In this document: piece after piece, positions 27,865 to 37,803 of the stretch
How the letters are laid out: the number at the start of each line of letters is the position of its first letter
Position numbering within the stretch: position 1 is the first letter of the stretch
NCBI RefSeq assembly: GCF_000292345.1
Contig: NZ_ALOU01000061.1
Location: 1 to 64,000, forward strand
Direction: 5' to 3'
Length of the DNA: 64,000 nt
Source: Cupriavidus sp. BIS7
GTDB taxonomy: Bacteria > Pseudomonadota > Gammaproteobacteria > Burkholderiales > Burkholderiaceae
Translations under genes and position numbers: made by a program
Notes under the pieces: generated by a model
Database searches by the model: none
What the model saw: only the letters and a program-made list of their open reading frames with translations
Told to the model about the DNA's origin: nothing

Positions 27865-29046
27865 TCAAAATGGTTTGATACGGCTCGGCCCGGCCGTCAT
27901 GCGGAAGTAGTCGTACTCGTTTGGCAATGCGCTGGCCATCAGGTACTGGAAATGCATGCGCTGCCGGTTAAGCTTCATTCGCGCATAGGTACGCTTGTCG
28001 AACATCTTGAACGGACGCACCACCTGCGCGGTCGGGCGGCCGCTGCCACGGATGCCGGAAACATCTAGCGGGTTCGCCTGCGAAAAGCAGAGCGAGTCGG
28101 CCCGCGCGTTCATGTCCAGCCACCGCATGGTTCGCTCGTCCGCAAGGCGACCCAGATCCCGATGGAACGATTTAGCCGACGGCATCAGGCTCAACAGTGG
28201 AATGCACTGGCCCAGCGTGACCAGCGTGACCCTGCTGCGCTGCTCGTCTGAAAGCAGTGCGGTCAGCCGTGCAGCGATGGAGACCGCGAGGATCGATCCC
28301 ACACTATGGCCCACCAGCAAGACCTCGTCAGACGGCGATTCCTGGTGGTCCCGGCTGATCCACTCGGCCAGCGCTTCCACTCTCTCCATGACGTCCACGG
28401 GCTCTTTCACGCCCCATGCCTGCACGAAGCAGTAGGTGCGCAGCAGCCAGAACACCGCCAGCCGGTTGGCCAGAACTGTTCCGCCGGTGCTCAGCGCAGC
28501 ACCAGCCGCGATGCCGCTGGCCAAAGCCCATTCCGATCCAAGCCCCGCTGCTCCAAGCAAGACGCCAAGGCCAGCGCCGAATGCGATCGCCAGCATTATC
28601 AGCAAGGCAAGATAGGCCATCGGGTACAGCGCACTGAAGAAGGGCCCGCGAAAGGTCTTCTTCAACCGGCCTAACGCACCACAGCGGACGTAATAAGCGT
28701 AGTCCCTCAACGCCGCAAGGATCAGAAGCGGCACACTGCCCTGCCAGTGTCGGCGCACCAGATCGTCCCAGTGCAGGAACTGGTAAGTTGTCTCGACGGC
28801 GTGTTCACCCCACTGGCTGTCCACGTTCCAGCCGCTGACCAATGGATTCAGCCGCGTCCGTTGGCCGACGGAGATCGACGCGCTCTCGTGGTGCGTCGCC
28901 TGCTTGACCGACTCCTCGCGGTACAAGCGGTGATAGTATCCAGCGCCGCGCGGATCGAAGCCGGCCACGTAGTACACCTTGCGGCGCGTAACGTCCTTGG
29001 AAGCCGACCCCGACGCGGCATCGCCTGCTCTATTTTTCTGGTTCAT
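27865..29046 (-). CDS. Membrane-embedded alpha/beta-hydrolase-like protein
   Basis: A 393-residue protein. After KVYYVAGFDPRGAGYYHRLYREE, a hydrophobic block at about residues 139-195 gives two membrane spans. The serine hydrolase elbow is GHSVGS (246-251, Ser248) in the C-terminal part. A later Asp/His pair for a full triad is not obvious. The start at 29046 overlaps the previous stop as ATGA, so it is coupled to the small membrane protein gene. Position after kpsS suggests a role at the inner membrane connected with the capsule or its lipid terminus, but this is inference. Confidence 0.7.
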   Translation of the reverse strand: MNQKNRAGDAASGSASKDVTRRKVYYVAGFDPRGAGYYHRLYREESVKQATHHESASISVGQRTRLNPLVSGWNVDSQWGEHAVETTYQFLHWDDLVRRHWQGSVPLLILAALRDYAYYVRCGALGRLKKTFRGPFFSALYPMAYLALLIMLAIAFGAGLGVLLGAAGLGSEWALASGIAAGAALSTGGTVLANRLAVFWLLRTYCFVQAWGVKEPVDVMERVEALAEWISRDHQESPSDEVLLVGHSVGSILAVSIAARLTALLSDEQRSRVTLVTLGQCIPLLSLMPSAKSFHRDLGRLADERTMRWLDMNARADSLCFSQANPLDVSGIRGSGRPTAQVVRPFKMFDKRTYARMKLNRQRMHFQYLMASALPNEYDYFRMTAGPSRIKPF

Positions 29047-29384
29047 TGCGTTCGTTCGTGCAGCTTCTTCTTCAGCACCAGATCCACTACAGCCTGCTCG
29101 CGCTTGTTGGCGCGCCGGCAATGGTCCTTCTGAAATAGATCGGTCACCCGAATGATCGTGCGCGCCCACCACCTGTGCTGCTCGCGCCAGGCATGCGACG
29201 ATATCGACTCCCACGCATAGCCGTTGAACAGCGTGGCATTAACGAACTGGTCCAGCGCGCGGACACCGGCGCGACCTCGCTCCGTCTTGCCGAAAAAGCC
29301 GATGTACACGATCAATAGATAGCCAAGGACCGCAAGCGGGACGATGAAGATCATCAGCAGGAATCCGGCGATACGTTCTCTCAT
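29043..29384 (-). CDS. Small inner-membrane protein coupled to the hydrolase
   Basis: A 113-residue protein with one strong N-terminal hydrophobic segment (LLMIFIVPLAVLGYLLIVYIGF) and a basic, aromatic-rich cytoplasmic or periplasmic tail (WREQHRWWARTIIRVTD). It begins 39 nt after the kpsS stop and overlaps the hydrolase gene by 4 nt. I recognise no family. The coupling suggests that it forms a complex with the hydrolase. Confidence 0.65.
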   Translation of the reverse strand: MRERIAGFLLMIFIVPLAVLGYLLIVYIGFFGKTERGRAGVRALDQFVNATLFNGYAWESISSHAWREQHRWWARTIIRVTDLFQKDHCRRANKREQAVVDLVLKKKLHERTQ

Positions 29385-29423
29385 ATGACAGACCAGGAAC
29401 TTCGGTAATGGGCTTGGCGTAGG

Positions 29424-30854
29424 CTATCCGACCACCAGTTCGGCAATGAAGCTCATCGTCGTTGCGATATCCCAAGGGCGGCCACTGTACGCATCCGCCA
29501 GGATGAACGTCGTCATGCAGAAGATGCGCGCCGGAATCGATACCGCCAGCGGCCAACGCTTGCTCTCGTACGCGGGAAGCAATGCATCGTCCGCATAGAA
29601 CGACGCGTTGATCTGCGAGTTGCGCACCAGGTAATTGCGAAAGCGCGTGAAGACACTCATGTCCACGGCGCCGGGGTTGTTCCAGAAGGCACCAAGGGAC
29701 CCCTGGAACGTCAGTCCTTGTTTGGCATAGAAGCAACGTCCCAGCGCAATGACGGGCACGCGGTGGAACAATGCCTGCAAGCCGCTCGTGGAGTTGACCG
29801 TCACCAGGCCAAGGCACCGATGCAGCAGCGATGGCAGATGGGCATCGTGGATATACACGACCCGTCCCACAACACCAAAGCGCGCGGCCGACGCGTCGAC
29901 AACCGCCGCGTAGTTGGTATGCCCGCGATCCATCGGATGATGCTTGACCACCAACAGGCTGTCAGCGGGCGCGTCCACGGAGAACGAGTGGATAGTCCAT
30001 TCGATGAACTCTTCCATCCGCCGCCATGGGCTGTGCACGCGAATCTGGCTGTCATTGTGGACCTGCAGGGCGACCATGAAGAAGTGAGGATGATCGCTGT
30101 TCAGTAGCCGCTGGCGAACATCTCGCTCCTGCCATCGGTACGAATACTTGCGGTACCACGCGCGCGTCCACAGCGTCAGCTCATGCAAACCGAACGGCTT
30201 GTGATGCCGGTAGTCCCGATAGCGTCGCGCACCCAGGATCCCGCCGACAAAGTACCAGAATGAGTACAGCGCCATATTGCGGAATGCATGTGTAAACCGT
30301 CGCGATTTGACGGGAGCCGTCGTAGCGGGCAAGTCCGCCATCGCAACAGCGGAGAGCGGCGAATCGGCATTAACGCCCCCCTCTTCCAACGTGATGAAGT
30401 CGGGACGGACGTAGCCCTCCTCGAACACCCAGAACGGCATGCCGATTGACTCCGCCACGCGTGCCGCGATGCGGTGCTGTCGGCGGCTGGAGCCAAATAC
30501 CACGATGGCTTCGATACGCCGCTCCACCAGCAGCCGGCGCAGGCTGGCTTCCCATAGCACCATCGGCTCGGTGAAGCGCACAATGTCGCCACTGCGATAG
30601 AAGAGATCGTCGCCACCGTTGAAGTTCACCTTCACCACATGACTGCCACGGCCACACAGGTAATCGCGCAGACGTGCAAAGAACGGACCATTTGGCCCCT
30701 GCAACAGCAACACGCGACGATAGCTTGCCAACCTGTCGAACGGCGCGCCGCCGCTCGCGCGCTGACGCGCGGGGGCGGCACTTCCCCCTTGCAGCCGCGA
30801 AACGGCTGACTCTCTCCCGTAACCTAAGGACTCCCCATCCATTGACGAAATCAT
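29424..30854 (-). CDS. kpsS: Capsule polysaccharide beta-Kdo transferase KpsS
   Basis: A 476-residue KpsS-type transferase that should add the first Kdo residue to the phosphatidylglycerol terminus of a group 2 capsule. It shows RVLLLQGPNGPFFARL, VFEEGYVRPDFITLEEGG, LLVVKHHPMDRG and the acceptor-site region VNSTSGLQALFHRVPVIALG. The N-terminus is about 45 residues longer than usual and low in complexity. The start at 30854 has a GAGGCGAGC leader. It follows kpsC by 55 nt in the capsule operon, as in other group 2 loci. Confidence 0.9.
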   Translation of the reverse strand: MISSMDGESLGYGRESAVSRLQGGSAAPARQRASGGAPFDRLASYRRVLLLQGPNGPFFARLRDYLCGRGSHVVKVNFNGGDDLFYRSGDIVRFTEPMVLWEASLRRLLVERRIEAIVVFGSSRRQHRIAARVAESIGMPFWVFEEGYVRPDFITLEEGGVNADSPLSAVAMADLPATTAPVKSRRFTHAFRNMALYSFWYFVGGILGARRYRDYRHHKPFGLHELTLWTRAWYRKYSYRWQERDVRQRLLNSDHPHFFMVALQVHNDSQIRVHSPWRRMEEFIEWTIHSFSVDAPADSLLVVKHHPMDRGHTNYAAVVDASAARFGVVGRVVYIHDAHLPSLLHRCLGLVTVNSTSGLQALFHRVPVIALGRCFYAKQGLTFQGSLGAFWNNPGAVDMSVFTRFRNYLVRNSQINASFYADDALLPAYESKRWPLAVSIPARIFCMTTFILADAYSGRPWDIATTMSFIAELVVG

Positions 30855-30909
30855 GCTCGCCTCGAAATCTTGTGGTAACTGATTTGCTCTGCTATTTGAT
30901 GCTCGCCCT

Positions 30910-32952
30910 TCAATCGGGACTTGGACTTGCCGTGACCTTTGCGGCGGGCCCAGCCCATCGCCTCAGAAGCGGCTGCATGAACCGTCGCAGCAATTGCCCC
31001 CCGGCGCCAGGGCGTTCACGCTTCCACGCCAGCAGGTCCGCGATCACCTGTTCTGGCGATGCGAACCCCGCGCCCGCATCGCGCGACACATAGCGTGGAT
31101 AGAGAATCAGCGCGCCTGCAACCAGTGCGTCCATAGTCAACGCGCGCTGCCGGCGCGGATTGGTGCAGCGATCGTCGGTCAAGCCCCAGCCCGCGTAGAA
31201 CGGCATGCCATGCGTGGTAACCGGTTTGCCGCGCAACAGCGCCTCGAAGCCGGCCAGCGAAGTCAGGACATGCAGCTTGTCCACGGACTCGATCAACTGA
31301 TGCATGGGATAGTCCGGCACCAGTTCATCGCACAGTACGCCAAGGCCCAACTCCGATTCGCGGCTGCCACGCAGACCTGCCATGACATCTGGATGGGGCT
31401 TGTAGACGATGTAGGCGTGCGGCGCTTCCCGGCGCACCGCCTCCAGCAACGCCCGGTTCGTCCGGATACCCGGTGCCCCATAGCGCAGCGAGGCGTCGCT
31501 TTCGACCTGCCCCACCACCAGGACGACCTCCCTCGAGTGCGCGGGCCTTTGCCACGCCCCCCCGCCGACGTTGTACTTGGTGATGCCGGCCCGAACGATG
31601 GATTTGCGCAGCCGTGCCGCACGGCCAAGCGTCACCGTATCAAACTGCGTCTCGGTCAACAGCCGTTCAAGCGTGGAAGGCTGGGTCGCGTCGTAGTAGA
31701 TGCCGGCGTCATCGAAGACCCACGACACCGGGCGCACGAGTTGCGCACCGAGACCTACGGAACGCAGAAAGCCGTCTTCGACGGTGACCACAGACCACCC
31801 GGCATTCGCGCCAAGCAACTGCGCCCTACCCCAGCGCAGCACAGTGGCTTGTGCCGGTATCGTGCGTTCGCGACGATGAAACTGCACAGTATGGCCCTGC
31901 AGAAACTGCCGCAGGATAGGCCGCTTCCAGCGGGAGAATCCGATGGCATGCACGTGTGCAGGAAGCTGCTGCCGCGTGCGGCGCTGGAGCGCGAGATAAT
32001 CGATGGCATCTTCAGCCTCGCATCGCTGGCCCGTGTGCGGCGATACGTATCGTGTATAACGCACGAGCGCGGCAAACGCCAGTTGCGCCAGGGAGACCGG
32101 GGTTCGGCGAGCCGGCGTCTGCAGGGCATCCCGCGTCAACCCCCATCCTGCATAGAACGGCATGCCGAACGTATGCACGGGCTTGCCGTGCAGCAATGCC
32201 TCGAATCCAACCTGCGAGGTCACCACGAATACAGCCGTCGCCTGCCGGAGCAGCGGGACGACATGGACGTCATCCTGCAGGCGCAGCGCATCCGGGTACT
32301 CGCCACGATCGAGCAACGCGCCGACATAACCCTGCTTGCGGCCCAGCTTGACCTCGGGGTGTTCCTTGACCACAACGCGGCAGCCCGGATACAGGCGACT
32401 CGCAGCGTCGAGCATCTGCCTGAAGCTGTCGGCATCGGCCATACCGTACTGCACGGACGCATCCTTGGCAGTCTGATCAACCACCAACACGTACGGGGCG
32501 TCGGGTAAGCGAACCGGGTCGGGCGCGTAGTTGTACTTCGACACCCCGGCTGCGCGCCATCGGTCCATCAATTGCATGGCGCGCGCGTCTTCCTCCACGG
32601 AAAGCGGCGCGGTAATCATTGCTTCAAGGCGGGACGGCGACGTTGCATCGTAGTAGATGCCCAGATCGTCGACCACGAGCGAACAGGTTGGCGATGACGC
32701 ACCAGGATGCACAGACCGCAGGAAGCCATCCTCGAGGCAAAGCATGCGCTCGACGCCGCGGGTTCGCGCGAAGTCCCGCGCCTTGCGCGCAGTTGGTCGC
32801 CGCCCCCACGCGGCGACGCCTGTCAGCCCCTCGGCAGTACGGCGTGCGTACGAGACCCTGACTACGTTCTCGCCCAGCAGCACCTGCAGATGCCGGATGC
32901 CAAGTATCCCGCGGGAGAGGATACCGATGGCACCGTCACACGGCCGGCTCAT
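30910..32952 (-). CDS. kpsC: Capsule polysaccharide poly-Kdo transferase KpsC (duplicated domain)
   Basis: A 680-residue protein with two copies of the Kdo-transferase domain. The motif LEDGFLRS is at residues 73-80 and VEDGFLRS recurs near residue 390; each is followed by D(D)xGIYYDAT and later by KEHPE or KPHPD and a SLAGFEALLRGKPV-type loop. KpsC extends the poly-Kdo linker that carries the capsule. The start lies at 32952 (or 32967) inside the 3' end of kpsF; neither has a clear ribosome binding site, so coupled translation is likely. Length and order are normal for the family. Confidence 0.9.
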   Translation of the reverse strand: MSRPCDGAIGILSRGILGIRHLQVLLGENVVRVSYARRTAEGLTGVAAWGRRPTARKARDFARTRGVERMLCLEDGFLRSVHPGASSPTCSLVVDDLGIYYDATSPSRLEAMITAPLSVEEDARAMQLMDRWRAAGVSKYNYAPDPVRLPDAPYVLVVDQTAKDASVQYGMADADSFRQMLDAASRLYPGCRVVVKEHPEVKLGRKQGYVGALLDRGEYPDALRLQDDVHVVPLLRQATAVFVVTSQVGFEALLHGKPVHTFGMPFYAGWGLTRDALQTPARRTPVSLAQLAFAALVRYTRYVSPHTGQRCEAEDAIDYLALQRRTRQQLPAHVHAIGFSRWKRPILRQFLQGHTVQFHRRERTIPAQATVLRWGRAQLLGANAGWSVVTVEDGFLRSVGLGAQLVRPVSWVFDDAGIYYDATQPSTLERLLTETQFDTVTLGRAARLRKSIVRAGITKYNVGGGAWQRPAHSREVVLVVGQVESDASLRYGAPGIRTNRALLEAVRREAPHAYIVYKPHPDVMAGLRGSRESELGLGVLCDELVPDYPMHQLIESVDKLHVLTSLAGFEALLRGKPVTTHGMPFYAGWGLTDDRCTNPRRQRALTMDALVAGALILYPRYVSRDAGAGFASPEQVIADLLAWKRERPGAGGQLLRRFMQPLLRRWAGPAAKVTASPSPD

Positions 32953-33898
32953 CGGCCCCGAGATCATGGATCTGAAGAATTCCCACCACGCGGCCAGCGT
33001 TGTCCTTCACCACCAGTCCGCCAATGCGTGCGGCATGAATGCGTGCTTCCGCATCAGCAAAGCGCTCTTCGGGCGAAGCCACCTTCGGATCGGCGGACAT
33101 GATGTCCCTGGCCTGGATCGACCGGTAGTCGCGATCGGAATCGAACGCCCGGCGAATATCGCCATCTGTGATGATGCCCAGCAGCGTTTCCCCCTGCATC
33201 ACCAGCGCCATGCCCAGACGGCCACGGTTGACCGCGTGCACCACGTCGCGGAACGTAGCATCGGCAGCGCAGACAGGGAGGTTCTCCTTGTGCATGACGT
33301 CAGCCACGCGCGTCAGCAAACGACGCCCCAGACTGCCGCCCGGATGGAACCTGGCAAAATCCTCGGGCTGAAAGTTCCGCTTCACCGACAGCACCACGGC
33401 CAGGGCATCGCCCATGACCAGCGCCGCCGTGGTGGAACTGGTGGGCGCCAGATTGTTGTTGCAGGCCTCCTTTTCGACCGAGACGTCGAGCACGACGTTC
33501 GCGTGCTTGCCAAGCGTCGAATCAGGACGACCGGTCATGGCGATGACCGGATTCTGCTGGTACTCGAGGAACGGCAGGATACGGACCAGCTCCTCCGTTT
33601 CCCCGCTGTTCGAGATCATCAGCACCACGTCGATCGGCTTGATCATGCCAAGATCGCCATGGAACGCTTCACCCGGATGCACCGAAAACGCCGGTGTGCC
33701 AGTTGAAGCCATCGTCGCCGCGATCTTCTTGCCAATCAGACCGGACTTGCCCATACCCACCACGACAACGCGGCCACGCGCATTCAACACGATATCGACG
33801 GCCTTCTCAAACGCCGCGCCGATGCGACTGGACATGCGATCCAGCGCCTGAATCTCCGTGGCAACGACATTGCGTGCCAGCGAGATAACTCCTTCCAT
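32936..33898 (-). CDS. kpsF: Arabinose-5-phosphate isomerase KpsF/KdsD
   Basis: A 320-residue isomerase that converts ribulose-5-phosphate to arabinose-5-phosphate, the first step towards Kdo. The SIS domain has VVVGMGKSGLIGKKIAATM (about 45-63) and PGEAFHGDLGM; two CBS domains fill the C-terminal third. The start at 33898 follows AGGAGCGGAAGTC, which is better than the longer frame to 33976. Together with kdsA just upstream it supplies dedicated Kdo for capsule synthesis. Confidence 0.9.
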   Translation of the reverse strand: MEGVISLARNVVATEIQALDRMSSRIGAAFEKAVDIVLNARGRVVVVGMGKSGLIGKKIAATMASTGTPAFSVHPGEAFHGDLGMIKPIDVVLMISNSGETEELVRILPFLEYQQNPVIAMTGRPDSTLGKHANVVLDVSVEKEACNNNLAPTSSTTAALVMGDALAVVLSVKRNFQPEDFARFHPGGSLGRRLLTRVADVMHKENLPVCAADATFRDVVHAVNRGRLGMALVMQGETLLGIITDGDIRRAFDSDRDYRSIQARDIMSADPKVASPEERFADAEARIHAARIGGLVVKDNAGRVVGILQIHDLGADEPAV

Positions 33899-33998
33899 GA
33901 CTTCCGCTCCTGCTCTTCTTTGTACTTTGTTCTGCTCGTTCAACGTTCGCCTGGCCCCTTCATGCCGACGTACCACCCCCTTCGTTGGAGGGCCTGCG

Positions 33999-34934
<936 letters not shown>

Positions 34935-34947
34935 TCAAATCGATGAT

Positions 34948-35571
34948 CTACCCCAATAATGGTCGAGCCCAAGTCACCCCGGTACGCAAAACCTTGGCAG
35001 GAACTCCACCAAGGATGACGCCGGGCTCTTCATAAATGCCCGTAACAACAGATCGAATAGAAACAATACTATCCTTAGCAATCTTCGCCCCCTTGAGTAT
35101 TGTTGCGTGCGCACCAATCCAGACGTGGTCGGCAATATTGATGTCCTGCCCAAAATTGATGCGCTGCCCGGTTTCCGCCACCAATATCGCATGCGAATCT
35201 GTAGTTCTAACCTCAAGGCCCCAAGCGAGCATGCAATCGGCGCCGATTTTTACACTACACCCCTCACCGCAAATAAAATTGCAACCCCCTATAGATGTCC
35301 CTAACCCAATGGAAAGCCCATTACCATTGGTCAGTTTCATGACCACATTTGCCGTGACCCTGCATTCCGCAGCAATATCAATGAAATTTGAGTCGCTCAG
35401 GATGTTGAATCTACACCCCGACAGCACCGATCCGGCCGAGATCTTAATGAGATTACCCGCCCCCTTAACCACTATCTCAGAATTTATAAATCGAGCCGAA
35501 TCGGCAATCTCGAATCTATTATCAGCACCTTCATCCTTGATGCTCAACCCACGCATTGATTCGAAGCTCAT
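34948..35571 (-). CDS. Left-handed beta-helix acyltransferase (LbH type)
   Basis: A 207-residue protein with hexapeptide-type repeats, such as INIADHVWIGAHATILKGAKIAKDSIV and a typical GVPAKVLRTG ending, as in O-acetyltransferases of the NodL/maltose type. The first 100 residues form further beta-helix turns (SGCRFNILSDSNFIDIAAE). It probably O-acetylates the capsule sugar. It overlaps the glycosyltransferase gene by 4 nt (ATGA) and shares its low GC content. No membrane segment or signal peptide is present. Confidence 0.8.
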   Translation of the reverse strand: MSFESMRGLSIKDEGADNRFEIADSARFINSEIVVKGAGNLIKISAGSVLSGCRFNILSDSNFIDIAAECRVTANVVMKLTNGNGLSIGLGTSIGGCNFICGEGCSVKIGADCMLAWGLEVRTTDSHAILVAETGQRINFGQDINIADHVWIGAHATILKGAKIAKDSIVSIRSVVTGIYEEPGVILGGVPAKVLRTGVTWARPLLG

Positions 35572-37796
35572 TGGACTGACATCCTATTTCCAATCGCCCG
35601 AAATAATCCAATCTTTGAATCCCTAAGATACATGACCGGATTATTCTTCAGTTTCTTCAATCTTTTTTTCCACAGTGGAGCCTTCGAGGCACCGGAGGCG
35701 ACTCCAGGCAACTTTGTTTGGGAAATCGCTTTTGACGCACTAGCCTTGTTGTCTCCAACCACCGCCTTGTTTGCCGTCGTCGTGCCAAGGTTCAAGTCTC
35801 CGCTGTTTGTCCTATAGCGATCGAACAGTATCGATGATGATGCAACCTCAACGGAATCCCTCAATTGCCGCCTAACCTCAGCATGACCGGGAACTCGAAG
35901 GGTGTAGAAATCGATAGCAGTTGTCGCAGTCATCCAAGAACCATCGTGCCAACGAACCTTTCTCGTAGAGAATCTGCCGAATGAGTAGAACTCATTGACA
36001 AGATAGCTAACAAAACGAAGTGCCTTCTCCCTATCCGGTACGAATGACATCAATGCCGCGTTCACTTCCTCATGGGTTATGACACGTTTAGCAACCCCCT
36101 CGTGACCGTAGAACGCATCCCCACAATGCAGCACAGTCTTTCCAGCCATAATTCCCAGAAGCCCAACACCGGAATTCACAAAAATTGTGGCATTGCTTAA
36201 TTCCACGAGATCCTTGGTATTAAAATCATCCGCATCAATGGCGCCTGGGATTGCAATTTTTTCTGCTTCCAATGGGTGCTGTTTTACCAGCAGAACCCAA
36301 TCCGGCGGCATCGTATATGGAAGTCTCGCCAGCAAACGAAGAAATTCATCATAAGTGCCCAGAGGCCCCATGAAATTTTTAATCACAGTATCCGTTGGAC
36401 GCTGCAAGAATGCGACCAGAATCTTCTTTCCCGTCGAAATCCTTAAACGCTTACGAATCGCTCCCAAACCGAGCCGATCTGGCTGAGCTTCCAGGCTCTC
36501 GTCGTTGCTTAGCGTATTCTTTATGTACTCAAGTGTCGCAACACGCCGCTCATGCGTCAGCGGGCGATTCCACCGTTTTTCATGGTAGCTTTCACTATCA
36601 GCATTAAATCCATTTTCGTCAAAAAATACAGAATCCGGAAGCGCCCCTCTTTCGACAACAATAAATGGAAAATTAGCCCGCTTTACACATGAATAGAGGG
36701 CTTGGATGCGCTCATTCGCATAGGGGTTATGAAAGACAACCCTATCAAATTCATACTCCGCCAAAAATCCCAGAATATTTTCGGGATCGAGATGATCCTC
36801 GTCAATATGCACGATCTCACCCAAGAATGGACGCGCCCAACGGTTCGTCACCCACGGATTATCCCGGAGGACTAGAGATTTTCCCGAGTTGAAAAGCGAC
36901 AAGGAGTCTGGCTCGACACCATGATCGCGGAAGGCAGCTATTTTCCGCTCAAATAGCTTGCGGTTCTTCGCCTTTGCTGCCATATAATTGCTGGCCTCGT
37001 GAACCGGGTGCCACGCATGAAACATGACCATTCCTTTCTGGAATGTCATATCCCCGAATAGACGGTAAATACTTTTCCAGCCTTTATATTCAGTAATTGA
37101 CTGGAAATTTCTATAATCCAACGCGAATTCCGCCGGTAACGCAAACTTTTTCCGCCGCCGAATAGCTCGACAGGCGAACTCAAGATCTTCATACCCCCAT
37201 CCGTTAAAATCCTCATCATTTCCGCCACTCGCCAGATAATAGTGACGACACCATACCGTTACGGACGTACCCGTGGAAAATTTTTCAACCACAGATTTAT
37301 CATCGTGCAGCAAGTGATGAATGAATTTTTGGCGTCTAGATTCGGGCTCTGTTTCGAAAAACTGTTCCGTTGCTTGCTCGGTCAAATAAATGACGCCAAA
37401 CATCAGAAAATTGTCGCACGACTCACTCAGGCCTGAAACATCACATTCACGAATGACTTCGCTATAGAAACCAGGATAAGGCATGAGGTCCACATCCTGG
37501 AACATAAGGTACTCAGACAACCCAAACTGAGCAGCGGCATTGCGAGCTCGACCAATCGAGAATTGCAAATGCTCTGTATCAAGACGGTGGTACCTATAGC
37601 CAAGCTGATCACATCTTTCTTTAAGCCGGCTCGCGAATTCGGAAGGGGAACCGTCGTCAACCACGAGGAATTCCACTTCTTCGGGCAATTTCTCATCCAT
37701 TTTTGGGAAAGATAGCCTCTGAAGAACGTCGCTCCGTTCGTCGGACCAGCGTACAGGAATAGCAACCGTGAGAATGGAATTCTTGGTATTGTCCAT
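35568..37796 (-). CDS. Two-domain capsule glycosyltransferase: GT2 domain plus KpsS-like domain
   Basis: A 742-residue protein, the probable capsule polymerase. The N-terminal half is a GT-A type GT2 enzyme: LTVAIPVRW, VVDDGSPSEF, the metal-binding DVD (101-103) and NGWGYEDLEF (198-207), a motif of the galactosyl/GalNAc-transferase type. The C-terminal half resembles KpsS: VERGALPDSVFF...GFNADS parallels EEGYVRPDFITL...GVNADS in the local KpsS, and VLLVKQHPLE and IFVNSGVGLLGIMAGK match its HHPMD and VNSTSGLQAL segments. It would thus alternate a hexose-like unit with Kdo. The last 120 residues are basic and probably membrane- or complex-binding. The gene is AT-rich, a sign of transfer. Confidence 0.75.
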   Translation of the reverse strand: MDNTKNSILTVAIPVRWSDERSDVLQRLSFPKMDEKLPEEVEFLVVDDGSPSEFASRLKERCDQLGYRYHRLDTEHLQFSIGRARNAAAQFGLSEYLMFQDVDLMPYPGFYSEVIRECDVSGLSESCDNFLMFGVIYLTEQATEQFFETEPESRRQKFIHHLLHDDKSVVEKFSTGTSVTVWCRHYYLASGGNDEDFNGWGYEDLEFACRAIRRRKKFALPAEFALDYRNFQSITEYKGWKSIYRLFGDMTFQKGMVMFHAWHPVHEASNYMAAKAKNRKLFERKIAAFRDHGVEPDSLSLFNSGKSLVLRDNPWVTNRWARPFLGEIVHIDEDHLDPENILGFLAEYEFDRVVFHNPYANERIQALYSCVKRANFPFIVVERGALPDSVFFDENGFNADSESYHEKRWNRPLTHERRVATLEYIKNTLSNDESLEAQPDRLGLGAIRKRLRISTGKKILVAFLQRPTDTVIKNFMGPLGTYDEFLRLLARLPYTMPPDWVLLVKQHPLEAEKIAIPGAIDADDFNTKDLVELSNATIFVNSGVGLLGIMAGKTVLHCGDAFYGHEGVAKRVITHEEVNAALMSFVPDREKALRFVSYLVNEFYSFGRFSTRKVRWHDGSWMTATTAIDFYTLRVPGHAEVRRQLRDSVEVASSSILFDRYRTNSGDLNLGTTTANKAVVGDNKASASKAISQTKLPGVASGASKAPLWKKRLKKLKNNPVMYLRDSKIGLFRAIGNRMSVQ

Positions 37797-37803
37797 TTTT
37801 TAC

